Of a DNA stretch of 64,000 nucleotides, positions 45,420 to 55,650 are shown piece after piece. Below the pieces are notes generated by a model that saw only the letters and a program-made list of their open reading frames with translations, was not told the DNA's origin and made no database searches. Source of the DNA: Zhengitettix transpicula. Lineage: Eukaryota > Arthropoda > Insecta > Orthoptera > Tetrigidae. The first letter of the stretch is position 1. Each line of letters begins with the position of its first letter. Where the stretch lies: assembly GCA_037074705.1 (NCBI GenBank), contig CM073590.1, positions 162,686,746 to 162,750,745 of the forward strand, given 5' to 3'. Position numbers and translations under genes: made by a program.

Positions 45420-46195
45420 CTGTTCTCTCAGGATGAATCTTACAAGAGAGCTATCTACATCAAGGTAGCCTGTGGGGCAGAGAGTTGGAGGGGGCTACCT
45501 TCGGGGATGCATTCTGGCCGCTCTAATTTCTGAACTAAGATTCCCACAAGCCGAGAAACCTCGTTCAGTTTTGAGAGGTGTATGTTCCGGGGTTGCAGAC
45601 CTTGCGCATACGGAAAGAGTCGACCGTTATTCCTATTGGGAGCAGTCGGCCAGCTGCCTCCTAAACTGGTCGAGGACGGAGAAGGAAATGCTGCAACCGC
45701 ACAACATCGGAATGGCGTGGGACAATTACCAAATGCCTGAACTACCTGATGCAGGTTTTCTAGGGTTTGTCCTGCATCACTTTTAGGCAAATTTCCAGGT
45801 AGAAAACCAGTTTACCATTGGCTGCCTTGCCGCATCCTGTCCTCTCAGTCCCATCCCTATATACTATGAAAGGGAAGTGGGCACTATGTAGATTACACTA
45901 TACATAGTCTGCCTGCTTCATTTTTTATCTACGGGAATACATTCTCTATATGCCTTTGAATTATGGATCCCACAAACCAAAACACCTATGTCAGTATTGA
46001 TATGTGTATGTTCCACGGTCGCAGACGTTGGGAATAAGGCAAGTGGTCGTCTGTTCCAATAGGTCGAGGAATGGAGACGGAAATTGCGCGTATTACGGCA
46101 AACTCAAATCCAGTCATCGGAAGGACGTGGGACAGGTACCTAATATCCTAATTAGCCACAATGTGGATTACCTTCAAGTAACCTGTTTCTTTTTT
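45420..46195 (+). repeat. Two diverged family A copies in tandem, plus orientation
   Basis: The first (about 45420-45925) shows GGGGGCTACCTTCGGGGATG, TTCTGAACTAAGATTCCCAC, GCCAGCTGCCTCCTAAACTG, GATGCAGGTTTTCTAGGG and a 3' part near GAAAGGGAAGTGGGCACTAT. The second (about 45925-46195) repeats GGATCCCACAAACC, GTATGTTCCACGGTCGCAGA and GGAAGGACGTGGGACAGGTA. It ends in CAAGTAACCTGTTTCTTTTT. Both are much more diverged than the copies at 10-32 kb. They lie in an intron of the minus-strand gene. Confidence 0.75.
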
Positions 46196-46475
46196 TAAAA
46201 AAAAACGTGCAGTAATTCATTCATTGCATATCAATTCTATACATATTCAATGCCATAAAAATGATAATGTGCCAAAAAATAAACTTACTTCTAACTCTAT
46301 TGACCAAGTTATTATGTATTCCCTTTTTAACTTACTGTGCTATAGTTTTGTCTTTCCCAAAACCGGGAAGTTGTTAAGAATTAACATTTGCATATTTGTT
46401 GGGAAAAAAATCCTGGCAAGATTCAGGTGAGTAGGAAACTGCCGTGAGAGTGATATTAAAGTGTTTGGTTGTTAC

Positions 46476-46564
46476 CTCCCAGAATAGAACGCCGACGCTG
46501 GCGCCTCCATGACAGCTGTTCATTGTAGAAGTCCTCTTCGTCCACAGCAGCGAACTCGTCGTAT
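46476..46564 (-). CDS. Internal coding exon of the minus-strand gene; most upstream exon found
   Basis: Acceptor CGTCCTAG precedes 46564 and donor GGGAG|GTAAC follows 46476. The 89 bases hold one base completing an upstream codon, 29 codons, and one base left over. The frame reads YDEFAAVDEEDFYNEQLSWR, then RQRRRSILG. The leftover G plus AT of the next exon makes aspartate, so the frame continues directly into the acidic patch of the 41008-41257 exon. An acidic segment followed by a basic cluster (WRRQRRR) is typical of cytoplasmic or nuclear regulatory tails. Earlier exons must lie above 46.6 kb or beyond the window; none could be identified. The protein is not recognised. Confidence 0.75.
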
Positions 46565-46789
46565 CTAGGACGAAATACATGAACTACATGAGCTTTACAA
46601 TCATTTTATACATAACAGTTTACATATTTGTTTCAATTTGTAGTTCTTAAAATTACATACTATATCTCCCTTTGTTCTGTTGTCTACCGTATATTTTAAC
46701 AAATATAAATTACATCACTTCGTAGATGAATATCAGTAAATGATTTACTGTTGTTCCAGTGCATCCTTAAATTTCTTAAAAAAGAGTAC

Positions 46790-47150
46790 GCCCTGATTGA
46801 CTATCAGCCTCTTTCGGGATTTTCCTGTACTTGGATTTAAATCAGGCAAAATAAGTTCAGGTTCACATAAGCCGGGACTCACGCTTTCTCCCAAATCTGG
46901 GAAAGTTGCATCCTCACAACAAAACCCTGATCTCTCGTTACCGGAGGGGCGAGGAACGAGTACCAAGAGCCCGACTTCACGGATACTAGTTTTTCTAGTA
47001 TTTCCCCTGGATCACGTTTAGGGAAATTCCGGGTGCTCTAATTTCCCCTTCGCTGTCATGATCTCGCTTCCGCATCCCTCCTTTCCATCCCTTTCTATGC
47101 TAGTAAGGGGATGGAACACAACGTGGATAACCTTCATGTAGCCTCCCACT
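46790..47150 (+). repeat. Diverged family A copy, plus orientation
   Basis: The 3' half is clear: CCTGATCTCTCGTTACCGGA, GAACGAGTACCAAGAGCCCG, TACTAGTTTTTCTAGTATTT, GCTTCCGCATCCCTCCTTTC, CTTTCTATGCTAGTAAGGGG and GATAACCTTCATGTAGCCT. The 5' half is hard to align. No long A tail remains. Confidence 0.7.
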
Positions 47151-47311
47151 CACAAAAATTCTGAACCAGTGATGTGGCAGGCAAAAACTATCTAGTGCAT
47201 TTGTGATCGGACCATTTTTGTGAATTTCTTTCGCTTAGTTAGTGTTAAATATTTAGTTATCAGTCTAAATGATTGATTATTTATAAATGTAAATGTATGA
47301 GCATATCCAAA

Positions 47312-47636
47312 TTTGTCAGATGTAATTTATTAACAAGAAACAAATTTCGAAACGTTTCGTCCTCAATATCGGGTGTAGAATGGTGTAATTACTGTCCATA
47401 AATTTCCACAGTATTCCATAAACATAGAAAATTGTGTTAAATAAATCTTGCGTAGAATTTTAAATACATGATCTGCTTGCTACGCCCGTTGTTACCGCAA
47501 AGCAAATTGAAATAATGTGGAAACTTATGAAAATTAATTACGCCATTGTACACCTGATTAAGTCCCAGAAGTAAGACGAAACCTTGAGTATTTTATGTTT
47601 CTTGTTAACAAATTACGTCTGACAATTTTTGCCGTA
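47312..47636. repeat. Inverted repeat pair with hammerhead-like core
   Basis: The left arm TTTGTCAGATGTAATTTATT...CAAGAAACAAATTTC...CGAAACGTTTCGTCC and the right arm GTCCCAGAAGTAAGACGAAA...TGTTTCTTGTTAACAAATTA...CGTCTGAC are inverted copies, arms about 90 bases, centre about 140 bases. The right arm on the plus strand reads CTGATTA, stem AGTCCC...AAGAC, GAAACC, close to the CUGANGA-stem-GAAA core of hammerhead ribozymes in Penelope-type terminal repeats. It is a different sequence family from family B. Confidence 0.65.
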
Positions 47637-49664
47637 ATCATACGCTTATTATTGTATTAACGGTAATTAGATTTAAGTTTCTGAGCGAAATCTGACAACA
47701 TAGGACAACTATTTGTAAGAAATTGAGTTTTTCGAAGAGAAAAGTCTAGACATTTCTTTCTCAAACTAAATTTGGGGCACAATGTAATGCCCATTAATTA
47801 GGCCATTAATTGTTTGGACATAAAATTTGGTTTGTTTGATAAATCCATTATAGCGGTCTGATCGAACAAAGCAACAATGAAACAAGCGAGCTCACTTTGC
47901 CTTGTCGAAAAGTCAAAAATGGCGTACGCGCGCTAAAACTCGAGAGAACTACGAGTCAGTTGGCGGAAAAACATCGTGAGGAGCAGAACAAGTAATATAA
48001 TTTTGGCAGAGATTAGACATCGTCAATGTATAACTAGTTAAAATGGTAATTTAATACGAAGAAAACATTCACTCCGCAAGTATTTGCAGCGTAAATATTG
48101 GAAACTAAGAGCAGTTTAAGTCTACAGCAAGGAGCTAAAGAAAAGTTAGTTCGCTCCGAAAGAATATACAGTTAAAATAAATCTTCAAGGAGCTACGTTG
48201 CAGTTTATGTACAAATCAGTAAAAGACTAATAAATCTACAAATCATAGGATCCCTGTAAGGCAAGCAGACATCAGATAGCTGACATTCAGGAGGATCATC
48301 TGAGTTCCTGGGAGCCTATCAGTTTTGGCTTCAATAGTGTAAAATCTGTGAGTCGACATTTTAGAATCAGTGTATAATTTTGCAATAGTGTACTTCCGAA
48401 ACCAAAAAGAATGCTGGTACCAGCTGGGCACTACGTAAGTAACAAAACCAAAACTAATGATTAATTGTAAACTTTAATTAAAGGATGAAGTCAGATTTCG
48501 TTCTCTTTTAATTGTCAATCAGAGTTAATTTCTTTACTTTTAATTTCTTTCTATCGACATATTGTTTAGGAAAATTGTGAATTGTTTGTTAATAAGATTT
48601 TTAAATCAATTTGTTGTGTCCATTATCAAACCCAGTAGAGGCCCTGAGAGAGAGAAAGATCTCAAATTTTGTTGTAATTATCTTTATTGCCACAAAATAA
48701 ATAAATATTTTGTTTGTTAATTTTTTATTATTATTTCATTTAATTAACGCCTTCCATTTAATTATTACCTAAATGGCGCTTCACGTGAGCTTAACTCTAT
48801 AAATTAAATAAAGGCTATCTTTTGATTATTGCAATATCTTTTAACATTCTTTTTGTACTTTGTTTGACTCATACAACATCTGTGTAATGTATTCTCAAAC
48901 TAATTTAGTACTTGCGTATTTAATTAATATAAATCTGTGACGAAACCTATTTCCTCCTGAGAACTACAAGAGAATAAATCTGTCTATTTACTATTAATGT
49001 CGGTGCTTACTCCTGCATAAATAATTTCCTTTGTTGTTAAGAAGACGGTTTCCTGGAAGCGCTGCCGATGGTAGAATTAAACGAGGAAGATCTTCTATTA
49101 TGGTTAATGAAACAGAATTATTTATAAGCATCGCTTGTTATGAATGCCTTCGGCCTTAACGCCTTATCTGATGCAAGTATCTCTCTGAACCTGACTATAT
49201 TTCAACGCACAACGTTGTAATTCGGAGTCCGCAGAACCAACCCGAAGAACGCCGTCGCTATTATACTGGGGTAGGTTAACAAGTACTTGCAAAATCTAAA
49301 ATGGCCCTGTTATTATCCAAATTGGTTTCAGCGAACCAACATCTTTCAAATTTTCAGCCATATCCATTGCGTGGTTTCACTTTTACTATCGGCCAAGGTA
49401 AATAATTGGTGTTATTTTCAAACAGAAAAAAAGTGATCTGGGCAGTGAGGATGCAGTTCCATTTGAATAGTAAATCTTTTAAAGAAATTGGGTGAATGAG
49501 TATCAGCAAAGTCAGTTCCTGTCAATAGCAACGTGCAATGGAGGTCAATACGCCAGAATTATCGACAAAATATATGGCGTTGAATGACCTGCTTGAGATT
49601 TCATTATTATATGAAAATTTATCTAAAAAAATATCCGCTAGTAAGAAAGTGTAGAATAACCGCA
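47637..49664. other. AT-rich non-coding DNA
   Basis: No exon could be recognised, although earlier exons of the minus-strand gene would be expected from here onward. GC-rich words at 47895-47990 are not recognisable as coding. Confidence 0.35.
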
Positions 49665-50112
49665 CTTGGGTTATTTTGACGAGCTTCTTCGTCACCACAA
49701 CATTTGATGCTTCATGGACTCGTCACTACAGTCCAGGTAAAAAAAAACCGTCGAAGCAGTGAAGAGGTTCCGAACCGGCTCCGATGAAGGCAACGTAAGT
49801 GAAATCGGCCAGGAAAATGATGGTCTTGACATACAGGCGTAATTATATATATCGGCTATTCAGAAAAAGGACAAACGATTAATGGAGACTATTATGCGGC
49901 GTCATTGGTAAAAAAAAAATAAGAACAAACGTCCGCATTAACTACGGAAAAAGTGTTCCATCAAGAAAATACACCTCTGCAGTTTCAATAACGGAAATTG
50001 TCGAATTAAAGTTCAATCCGCAGTATTCGGTAAAGTAATCCGTCTGTGTCATTTTCATAACTCCTACGCTGAAAAACATTCACGTCGAGTGAGATTATTG
50101 CCAAGAGAAACG
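49665..50112 (+). pseudogene. Mariner transposase fossil
   Basis: Decayed plus-strand frames read FVTTTFDASWTRHYSPGKKK (matching the DETWxHHYxPExK block), GSEPAPMKAT and VKSARKMM (matching GEPAPKKxKTxKSAGKVM). RLFRKRTND and WRLLCGVIG follow, then HQENTPLQF (matching HQDNAPCH with the catalytic D changed). Stops and frameshifts abound. The fossil ends at about 50112 where the A-rich end of an I-type retrotransposon begins. No inverted terminal repeats were found. Confidence 0.7.
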
Positions 50113-50116
50113 CCAA

Positions 50117-51090
50117 TTTTTTTTATTTTTTATTTTAATTGATTTATGGTCGCGTCAACCTGTTGGTTATTGACGACCCTCTAAAAGTATTTACATAATT
50201 AATTTCCAATTGTAAACAACGTTTCAAATAGCGGACGTCAGTTTTGCGTCGGAGACGAACTCCAGGAGGCTCTTGGTCGCCGTGGTGTGTATGCAGCAGT
50301 CTTCTCCAGAGAACTCGGCTAAAGTTCTCCTGCGTATATCCTCATATTTTGTGCATTCAAATAGAATATGCTGGATGGTGAGGGTTTGATCACATACATC
50401 ACAGGTGGGCTGATCTGTTCTGAAAAAAGGATATTCGTGTGTGAGTTGAGTGTGCAAAGTTATAATTCTGGAGACTATTATTTGTTGTTTTCTTGAGATG
50501 TTGTTGAGGTGGCACAGATCTGCTGATGTTTGCAGGTTCTGATGGAAGAAGCCGTTATTTCCTCCTCTCCTCGTGTCCTGCCAGCTACCCTCCACTTTTC
50601 CTGTACATTCATTCAGAATGTCCGAGGCTGTACAGGTTGGGGCTTCGAACAATGGTAGATCTTCTTGTGCAGTGGCCGCCAGTGCGTCCACCTCCTCGTT
50701 TTCCCTGCGATGCCCGCATGAGCCGGGGTCCAGACAAGCTGCACGGATTTCCCTCGCGAACTGCAGAGATGTAGGTTAGCTCTGATGGCGTTGATGGTGC
50801 CATTCCTTATTTTAGGGTCTCGTAAGTGCTTTAGTGATTGCAAAGAGTCTGTTAGGATCGTAATTCTGTTGATTGAAGATTCCAGGCAGTATTCAACTGC
50901 ATTGTTATGGCGAATGTTTCAGCAGTGGTGCTAGAAGCTGAATTATGGATGGCTATTTTCCTCTTGAAGTTGGGAAGAATCACCACACAGGTAGTGCCTA
51001 CTTCCGTTTTTGAGGCGTCTGTGTAAACCAATGTAGGAAGAAAAGTCATCAATTGCATCCTTGAAATTCGACGCAATTAATTTACAAATA
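50117..51090 (-). pseudogene. I-type non-LTR retrotransposon 3' part: RNase H domain and C-terminal zinc-knuckle-like tail
   Basis: On the minus strand, three overlapping frames cover an RNase H domain. LVYTDASKTEVGTTC holds the first acidic residue, SSTTAETFAITMQ the glutamate, and LTDSLQSLKHLRDP the second aspartate. LVWTPAHAGIAGKT holds the histidine loop, then MDALAATAQEDLPL carries the last aspartate. A tail follows with RIITLHTQLTHEYPF, CDVCDQTLTIQHILFEC (CxxC...H...C) and YEDIRRR. This layout fits I/LOA-group elements. The 3' UTR contains GGGTCGTCAATAACC and ends in an A-rich tail at about 50117-50140. The copy is 5'-truncated near 51090 and has at least two frameshifts. It is inserted at or next to the mariner fossil at 49665-50112. 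Confidence 0.85.
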
Positions 51091-51939
51091 TTTTGGTTGC
51101 AGGCTACATGATATTATTCATTAGAATCACCAAATGGAATTCGGAACGACTCATTGACAGGAGCTTCTTTGACTAATGACGTACGAGTCACAAATATCAG
51201 TTTTATCGAATGCCTAAAAGTTTGGCATCATTACAGAGACCAATCCGTACCCGTTTATATATTTTTATTCCGTTAAATGTTATGGTTTTTACAGTAACAA
51301 CAAATTCCAGTACATTTATAAAAGCTCTTGAGCCGTCCATTTCCTTAAATTGTTAGAACCTTTTGATGACGCTCAGACACGAAAAGTTTCTGGTCGTGTA
51401 CTGGTCGCCGTAATCAGTTTCGTAGTGCTGCAGGTTAGATTTTCATGGTATATTTCTCGCTGTCTGTGTACGTGCTCCGAAGAGGAAAGCGTTCGGTCGA
51501 TATAAGAGGAATTATGCGCGCTAAGATCCGCTCTTAGAAGGACTGGTTTTTGCATCAGTTGCGCTCTCTATGCCGGTCATGCTTTCCCCTCGTCCTGTAA
51601 AGCAGTTGAAATTCCATAGCTTGCCAATGAGGAAATAAAACTTTCCTAATGACACTATCTCGCAACATCTTTAGCACGTTCCGTAAGAAAAAGGTCAGTA
51701 ATAAATTAAGTCGTCATACTTCCTTCTCATGAAATCTCGATAATAAATGCCAGAAAATATAAAATCACAAATATAATGATTAATACAAAGTTATTAACAA
51801 TGCGCACGTGTAAATATCTTGATTTTTGTAAAGTTTGCAACCCTTCTAACTGTGAAACAATTGTGAGTTGTTAAGCAGATCTTCAGTTTTAATCTTTAAC
51901 TAAAAATACGACCTACCATATAAACAGGAAAAAAAATTG
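51091..51939. other. AT-rich non-coding DNA
   Basis: No clear continuation of the mariner fossil at 49665-50112 is visible on this side of the I-type insertion. The minus frame at 51373-51555 is not recognised. Confidence 0.35.
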
Positions 51940-52170
51940 GAAAAAGTATTTCTCAACGTAGTCTTGTTTTAGCTAGACACTTTTCCCAGCTTCGAGTGAG
52001 AAACATCGAGCTCGTCTTTATTGACACCAACCTCAGACTCCTTTTTGACCAATCTTTTCACACCAAGCCATTTTTTCAAGTTTGTAAATGAAAGAAAAAA
52101 AAGTAATACATAGGAGCGAAATCTAGCGAATCTAGTGCGTGAGGAAGAAATAGCAACTTTAAATCGTTGA

Positions 52171-52824
52171 TATACATAAATATGTATTCTGCCTTTTGAG
52201 AAAAACTAATAAATAAAGATCAGCCAATTTTAAGTCAGAAAAAATAATTTATTAAATTAACAACATTTCATCACTTAATTTGAGACATCATCAGGTTCAT
52301 GTTTAAAACTACAAAAAGAACAAAACAACTACAATGATGATTAGAATAACAATTTCAATAAACAATTTGGCAGATAACAAAAAATATAAATTGTGTTAGA
52401 CTTTCAAAACTTCGATGGACATATCATTCTATGCAGACTGCCGTGGACGAAATGTACAATTTAAAACGAGAACGATCGGTAAAAATTACAATACATTGTT
52501 GGAAACATTTTAGAATTTGATATGATAACAATCTAAAAATTAAACATTACAAATTCTAAATTTTTTCCATTGTTAAAGGCACCCAACAATGTATATTAAT
52601 TTGTATTGGTAGTTTTGGTTTCAAATTGCGTTTCAAATACGGCCTCGGCAGTCAGCATAGAATGATCTGTTCATCAAAATTTTGTATGTCTAACATAATT
52701 TATAATTTTTGTTATTTTCCAAATTGTTTCTTAAACCTGATGAGGCCGCAAATTAAGCGATGAAACGTTGTTAATGTAATATATAATTTTGCTGACTTAA
52801 AATTGGTTGATGTTTATTTATTTT
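52171..52824. mobile_element. Palindromic (head-to-head) hammerhead-bearing element inserted in mariner
   Basis: The two arms are inverted copies meeting near 52545. The right arm on the plus strand has AACCTGATGAGGCCGCAAAT, TAAGCGATGAAACGTTGTTA and TGACTTAAAATTGGTTGATG. The left arm on the minus strand has AACCTGATGATGTCTCAAAT, TAAGTGATGAAATGTTG and TGACTTAAAATTGGCTGATC. CTGATGA at 52738-52744 and GAAAC at 52762-52766 frame a short CGC/GCG stem like a hammerhead core. The 9-mer AATCGTTGA lies at 52162-52170 and 52825-52833, exactly at the break in the mariner frame, so it is a target-site duplication. No protein is encoded. Related in type to Penelope terminal repeats, by inference. Confidence 0.75.
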
Positions 52825-53065
52825 AATCGTTGAGTTGGCCATCGTGATAACGGATTTATGAACTGTTGCATTGTCGCGATGAGAAAACCATTTCGTTTTT
52901 GCCAAATGTGGCTGTTTTTTTCTTGATTTCGTCACTCAAGCGCTGTATTAAGCTCGCATAATACTCGTTGTTGTTGTTTTCATTTCTGAAAATAATCAAT
53001 CAAAATCAGACGTGAAGACACCTAGCCAGCAGATGAAACTCGTTTTGAACCGATTCCCCCGTTTC

Positions 53066-54262
53066 AGTCCATTCATTTGACTGATCCTTCGTGCCTCAAA
53101 GAAGCAATATCTTCACAGGAAACAATTCCCCATCACCAGTTTGGCTTCCGTGAAGGGCATTCAACCATCCAGCAATGCCATAGAATAGTCAACCACATCA
53201 GGGAGGCCATCGAGGAGAAAAAACTGTGTGCGGCGGTAATCCTAGATATCCAGGATGCCTTCGACAACATATGGCACAAAGGTCTTTTATATAAGATAAA
53301 AAACCGGCTTCCACACCAAGTTTTTCTACTCATAAAATCATACCTGTCGCAAAGATGCTTCCAGGTCCAATTCGAGGGACAATACTCAGCATGTCAAGAC
53401 ATCATCTCCGGCATTCCGCAGGGAAGTGTTCTTGGTCCCTTTCTGTACCTACTATATACAGCAGACATCCCCACCACGGACAACACCCTAATCGCCACCT
53501 TCGCAGATGACACCGCAATAATGTCAACAGATATTGTTGCGGACAAAGCAACTGAGAATCTCCAGATACATCTCAACCTTTTAGAAAACTGGCTCAATCA
53601 ATGGCGCATCAAAGTAAACTGCAACAAGTCCGCGCAAATTACGTTCACAAATAAACGCTTGACGTGCCCGCAAGTAAAAATATTCAGTGAATCTATCCCA
53701 GTAAGAACTGAAGTAAAATATCTAGGAATCCTTCTCGACCAAAAACTGACATGGAAAAACCACATAAAAGCCAAAAAGGAACAACTTAAACTAAAAACAT
53801 GCACTGGCTAAATGAACGAAAATCCCAACTCACTACTGAAAACAAACTGCTTCTATATAAAACCATACTAATACATATATGGTCTTACGGGATCGAATTA
53901 TGGGGATGCAGCAAACCATCAAATATCAAGATCTTGCAGACTTTTCAGTCAAAGACATTGCGCACCCTAGTCAATGCACCGTGGTACATCAGCAACCATA
54001 CACTCCATCACGACCTCAAAATTCCATTTATTTCAGAATCCGTCAAGACGTATGCCACCAAAAGCAAAGAAAGAACAAATACATCGCCGACCTCTACAAC
54101 TCGTAGCAAGAAGACTGAAGAGATTATGCCAGAAGACATCACTAAATGAATCCAGGAGACCCGCCACTGGACGGTGCCCTACTCAAGACAAATAGCTTTA
54201 ATAATTAAACAATTTACTTATTACTCTAAGTGTTAAGAGTAGATTGTAAATCAGCAACCGAA
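53066..54262 (+). mobile_element. Jockey-like retrotransposon copy 1, 5'-truncated, inserted in mariner
   Basis: A 244-codon frame (53077-53811) holds the reverse transcriptase: HHQFGFREGHSTIQQC, AAVILDIQDAFDNIWHKGLL with the first aspartate, IISGIPQGSVLGPFLYLLY, LIATFADDTAIMSTD with the FADD box, and VKYLGILLDQKLTWKNHIK. The frame then shifts near 53797 and the C-terminal part continues at 53799-54149 (TENKLLLYKTILIHIWSYGI, LRTLVNAPWYISNHTLHHDL). N-terminal endonuclease and the beginning of the reverse transcriptase are absent. The 3' end is ATTGTAAATCAGCAACC plus a short A/T tail near 54262. It breaks the mariner frame between its first and second catalytic blocks. No target-site duplication could be defined. 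It is a near-twin of 59687-60506. Confidence 0.9.
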
Positions 54263-54900
54263 TTTTTTAAAAAAAGTGAATTGATGGACCCGTGTTTCGT
54301 CCAGGGTTATGAATCGTAGAAAAAACTCAGCTTTAGTTTTGTAAAACATCTATAAACATTTGTTTGAAACATCCTCACGGCCCTTGTATTTGTTCAGTTT
54401 TAAGAAAAAACTGCACCCATCTTGCACACTGCTATCTCGTCCCATATTTCTGTCAATACGCGATGAACAGCACTTTTTGTCTGCTCGACCTCGCACTTTC
54501 AGTCGACGGTCATCCAATACCATTTTGTCGATTTTCGTCTCCATTTCTGGCGTGGTCACTTCATTTGGTCGACCACTGCGATGTACTTCTAGGCCTCCTT
54601 TAAACTCTGCCACCCAATATTTTACTGTTGTAAACGAAGGAGCAGATTCCCCCAGAGTAGAATATAGCTCGACTTTAATATTGGTTGGACTGCGACCTTT
54701 CAAACAAAATTATTATAACACATAACGATGAGCAATATTTTCCAAGTGTTACAAATTTACAGACAGTGTTCACTATTGATGCGAGTCAAACAAACAATAA
54801 ACACTTAAGCTTTATAAGGTTGGTACTTATTAACACTTTTGTTTTTCAAACAACAATCTGCCATCTATACGTCAGGTCCGTTACTTCTCGGACTACCCTC

Positions 54901-55506
54901 AGAGTTCTCGTCGTTTTTGGTATATAAACAATCTATAATATAATTTAACTATTGTTTGCAGCATAGTTGAATTTTTAAAGTAATACATAAATCCTAAAAT
55001 AATTAATAGCATAAATTACACGATATAAGAGGTTTTATAATATTTAAATAAGTTGATATTTCAATTACAGCACAATGGAAAAATTTAATCTGTATTATAA
55101 TGGTTCGTGATGGGTACACAGTCTTAATATAATTTAAATAAATTAAATCGTAGATCTTTGTTACGCGATCGTATAATTAAGGACAGCTTATCCTTTGGCG
55201 ATCGTTAAGCTGGATTCCTGCGATGTAGGGATTAACACCAGGTAAACAGCAGTGATGAGTCTTCGCACACTATGAATCTTGACCTTCTAGATTAACTTGA
55301 GTTGTATGAACGTGTATTCAAATTACGCTCCTTGTATAACTCTTTCCTACTCGCGTAGAATACGTATACGATTTTCTTCCTAGACTACATGTCTCCTTTA
55401 ATATATTGTAATAGTATAAATTACCTTGGCATTTTCTGTCAGTTATTTTTTCTATTTGCGTACGTCACCAACACCGCGTAGCGTTAAAATGAAAAGAATT
55501 ACGTCT
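54901..55506. other. AT-rich non-coding DNA
   Basis: No feature is visible. Confidence 0.4.
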
Positions 55507-55650
55507 GATTGAAATTAATGAATAAAAAAGATAGCCAATACAGACAAAAAAGGTAATATAAATACCACTCAACGTTTCTGGGATCCTTGTACCTTTCGTC
55601 AGGTGATAAGAAGAGCCTAGAGAAACACAACTGCACTGGTCAGTTCTTCC
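55507..55650 (-). repeat. Family B solo copy, minus orientation
   Basis: On the minus strand: GTGCAGTTGTGTTTCTC, GGCTCTTCTTATCACCTGAC, GAAAGGTACAAGGATCCC, AGAAACGTTGAGTGG and the tail GGCTATCTTTTTTATTCATT with TCAATCAGACGTAATTC. It has no inverted partner nearby. Confidence 0.75.

Larger units (their letters stand above)
51940..54900 (-). pseudogene. Mariner transposon fossil interrupted by two later insertions
   Basis: Three minus-strand blocks are in order. About 54725-54275: FCLKGRSPTNIKVELYSTLG, APSFTTVKYWVAEFK, HRSGRPNEVTTPEM, KMVLDDRRLKVRG and later FITLDETRVHQFT, which is the DNA-binding half plus the first catalytic aspartate. About 53065-52834: EWTETGESVQNEF, NEYYASLIQRLSDEI and WFSHRDNATVHKSVITMA, with the second aspartate. 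About 52161-51940: RFKVAISS, FTNLKKWLGVKRL and SKLGKVSS, the C-terminal part; the third catalytic aspartate region is unrecognisable. The gaps hold a palindromic element (52171-52824) and a Jockey-like element (53066-54262). Near 54870-54895, GTCCGTTACTTCTCGGAC may mark the right inverted terminal repeat, but no matching left end was found. Confidence 0.85.
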
